Source: Nitrospirota bacterium
GTDB lineage: Bacteria; Nitrospirota; Nitrospiria; Nitrospirales; UBA8639
DNA length: 7,307 nucleotides
Assembly (NCBI GenBank): GCA_003228495.1
Contig: QIDY01000394.1
Coordinates: 1 to 7,307, forward strand
Reading direction: 5' to 3'
How positions within the stretch are numbered: the stretch's first letter is position 1; each line of letters begins with the position of its first letter. Below, in pieces: positions 5,877 to 7,307 of the stretch. Made by a program: the position numbers and the translations under genes. The notes beneath the pieces are model-generated. The model was given only the letters and a program-made list of their open reading frames with translations, was not told where the DNA came from and ran no database searches.

Positions 5877-7307
5877 ATCGTTGGACGAGTTGAAACTGGA
5901 ATACATCGCCTCCGACGTTCATTGCATACCATCTGCGTAAAGCCCCAAATAGCAGGATCTTTCAGCCATGCCATGAGGTCTCGATTAAGCCGTAGACACC
6001 AAGACGGATACGCAGAATCGGCTGCTCCAGGAAGATTCGGCGTATCCAGTTCACTCAACAAATCTTCCAGTGGAACCATTAACAGTTGCGAAGGGGTTCG
6101 TGCTAAAAATTGATATATCTTTGTCATCATTTCAAACGAAAGGGTTGCCGGCATCCAAGCAGGCAAACACAACCCTTCCTGACGTAACGCCGCCCATAAC
6201 TGGCGACGGTCTTCTACCCGGGTTTTCATATCTCGATCTCTATCCTCAGGTTGAGGGTAGAGCCTGGCCTGTTCCTTTATTTCAATATCCCGTCCTGCCC
6301 AGTAACCCTTAAGGGTGGGGAGATCATGAGTTGTCGCCGAAACAAGTGCTTGTTTTGGAAATTGAGAGGGCAAACGAAACGCCCCTCCCCTTTCTCGTTC
6401 GAAAAACAAAAGCCGATACGAAAGAAGTCCTGCCCCCTCAAGCTTGCACTGAATTGCAGGAGTCACCGTTCCTAGATCTTCGCCGACCACCATGACCTTG
6501 TGCCGTACACTTTCCAACGCCAATACCGCCAACATTTCGTCCACAGCGGTTTTGACGTATAGCCCATCCCGACCGCTTTGCCCAAACGGAATGCAAAACA
6601 TGCGAAACAACCCTAGCGCATGGTCAATACGAAGAACCCCGCCATGCTTCATATTTTGTCTCAGAGTTTGGCGAAAAAAATCATACCCATGCTGACGAAG
6701 TACCCGGGGGTTGATAGTCAGCAGTCCCCAATTTTGCCCTTGCAAATTAAACGTATCTGGCGGAGCGCCGATCGTCACATCCTTCGCCAATTGATCTTGA
6801 AATCCCCAGGCATCGGCACCATCCGGATGAATGCCCACCGGCAAATCATGGTAAAGACCCAGGCACAGTGAAGCCTTCTTTGCCACTTGATCCAACCTGG
6901 TTAGCTGTAACTCACAGAGCCACTGCACATAAAAAAAATATTGAATACGATCCGCGTGGTCCTGCTGAAACAGCACAACGGCCGGTAAAGTTGGTCCATG
7001 ATAGTCGGAGGGCCATTGCCGCCATACCAGCGCCTGAAACGTACAAAATCGTGCCAAATAATCAGGCCTATGCCGGACAAACCGAAGGAATGCTCGGCCA
7101 CGCGAAGTAGACGATTGAAGATGCTGCCGTTTGAAAACACGGAAGAGATCTTCAAGGACGGACATCTTGAGATTGGTAACCCCTTCATAATCGACTAGCC
7201 GGGTAGACCGCAGACGTTGCAAGGTAGTTTGAAATTTCTTTCCTCGGAACATTCGTTGAAGTTTAGACGAAGACCGGAACTCTGCCACCTGCTCTACATT
7301 CAAATAC
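5864..7307 (-). CDS. malQ: 4-alpha-glucanotransferase (amylomaltase, GH77), 5' end outside window
   Basis: Transfers alpha-1,4-glucan segments between maltodextrins in cytosolic glycogen/maltodextrin metabolism. The frame is open to the right edge, so the true start is not visible; a TTG at 7303 is internal or accidental. Counting from that TTG codon, GH77 signatures are LGLYHDLPVGIHPDGADAW (148-166), IGAPPDTFNLQGQNWG (178-193), the nucleophile D227 in LRIDHALGLF, the acid/base E275 in VGEDLGTV, and the stabilising D327 in ATTHDLPT. A final TPNLPGAADSAYPSW (421-435) is typical of the family end. About 480 residues are present, close to a compact amylomaltase, so probably only a short N-terminal piece is missing. 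The last residues (SEK) and TAA come from the palindromic repeat. GH77 genes of this type often neighbour treZ/treY trehalose genes; that would lie outside the window and is only a suggestion. Confidence 0.94.
   Translation of the reverse strand, partial: YLNVEQVAEFRSSSKLQRMFRGKKFQTTLQRLRSTRLVDYEGVTNLKMSVLEDLFRVFKRQHLQSSTSRGRAFLRFVRHRPDYLARFCTFQALVWRQWPSDYHGPTLPAVVLFQQDHADRIQYFFYVQWLCELQLTRLDQVAKKASLCLGLYHDLPVGIHPDGADAWGFQDQLAKDVTIGAPPDTFNLQGQNWGLLTINPRVLRQHGYDFFRQTLRQNMKHGGVLRIDHALGLFRMFCIPFGQSGRDGLYVKTAVDEMLAVLALESVRHKVMVVGEDLGTVTPAIQCKLEGAGLLSYRLLFFERERGGAFRLPSQFPKQALVSATTHDLPTLKGYWAGRDIEIKEQARLYPQPEDRDRDMKTRVEDRRQLWAALRQEGLCLPAWMPATLSFEMMTKIYQFLARTPSQLLMVPLEDLLSELDTPNLPGAADSAYPSWCLRLNRDLMAWLKDPAIWGFTQMVCNERRRRCIPVSTRPTISEK

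Noticed and set aside
5864..7303. TTG at 7303 as the malQ start
   Set aside because: The frame stays open to the window edge, and GH77 proteins have further conserved sequence before this point; no ribosome site can be seen. The gene is annotated as partial.
1..7307. CRISPR array, tRNA/rRNA genes, insertion sequence or phage genes
   Set aside because: No regularly spaced repeats, no RNA-gene sequence, and no transposase, integrase or phage-like protein recognised on either strand.

Overview
The window reads as a stretch of a Gram-negative bacterial chromosome in which all six recognisable protein genes lie on the minus strand. Evidence for a Gram-negative host is the DegP/HtrA-type periplasmic protease. 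Base composition looks close to 50% GC, and there are no phage, plasmid or transposase genes. A Nitrospirota-like or related environmental lineage is possible, but this is a guess from gene style, not something the sequence proves.

Layout in transcription order (right to left). (1) 7307-5864: most of a GH77 4-alpha-glucanotransferase (malQ) whose 5' end is outside the window. Its last codons and stop lie inside a roughly 107-bp imperfect palindrome (5770-5876). (2) 5863-5471: a gap of about 390 bases holding that palindrome and little else. (3) 5470-2449: a tight three-gene unit. It encodes an MscS-type channel-like membrane protein, then a soluble protein built only from the MgtE N-domain plus two CBS domains, then a complete MgtE magnesium transporter. 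The first two genes are 5 bases apart and the last two overlap as TAATG. (4) 2448-2188: an intergenic region with a C5T3/A3G5 hairpin repeat. (5) 2187-1420: a coiled-coil plus tandem-CBS protein, followed by a 13-bp stem-loop. (6) 1154-1: the N-terminal 384 codons of a Do-family serine protease, with an intact catalytic triad, cut off in PDZ1 by the window edge.

The centre of interest is the ion-homeostasis block. MgtE is normally a homodimer gated by magnesium binding to its own cytosolic N and CBS domains. Here a second, membrane-free copy of that cytosolic module is encoded directly upstream and probably translationally coupled to the transporter. In the copy, the stretch matching the acidic end of CBS2 is rich in arginine. 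A mechanosensitive-type channel is encoded in front of both. Together with the separate CBS protein downstream, the window has three consecutive CBS-pair proteins. A plausible inference is an auxiliary regulatory subunit for MgtE, possibly linked to osmotic or membrane-tension control. The individual gene families are known, so any novelty lies in the arrangement and in the sequence of the soluble copy.
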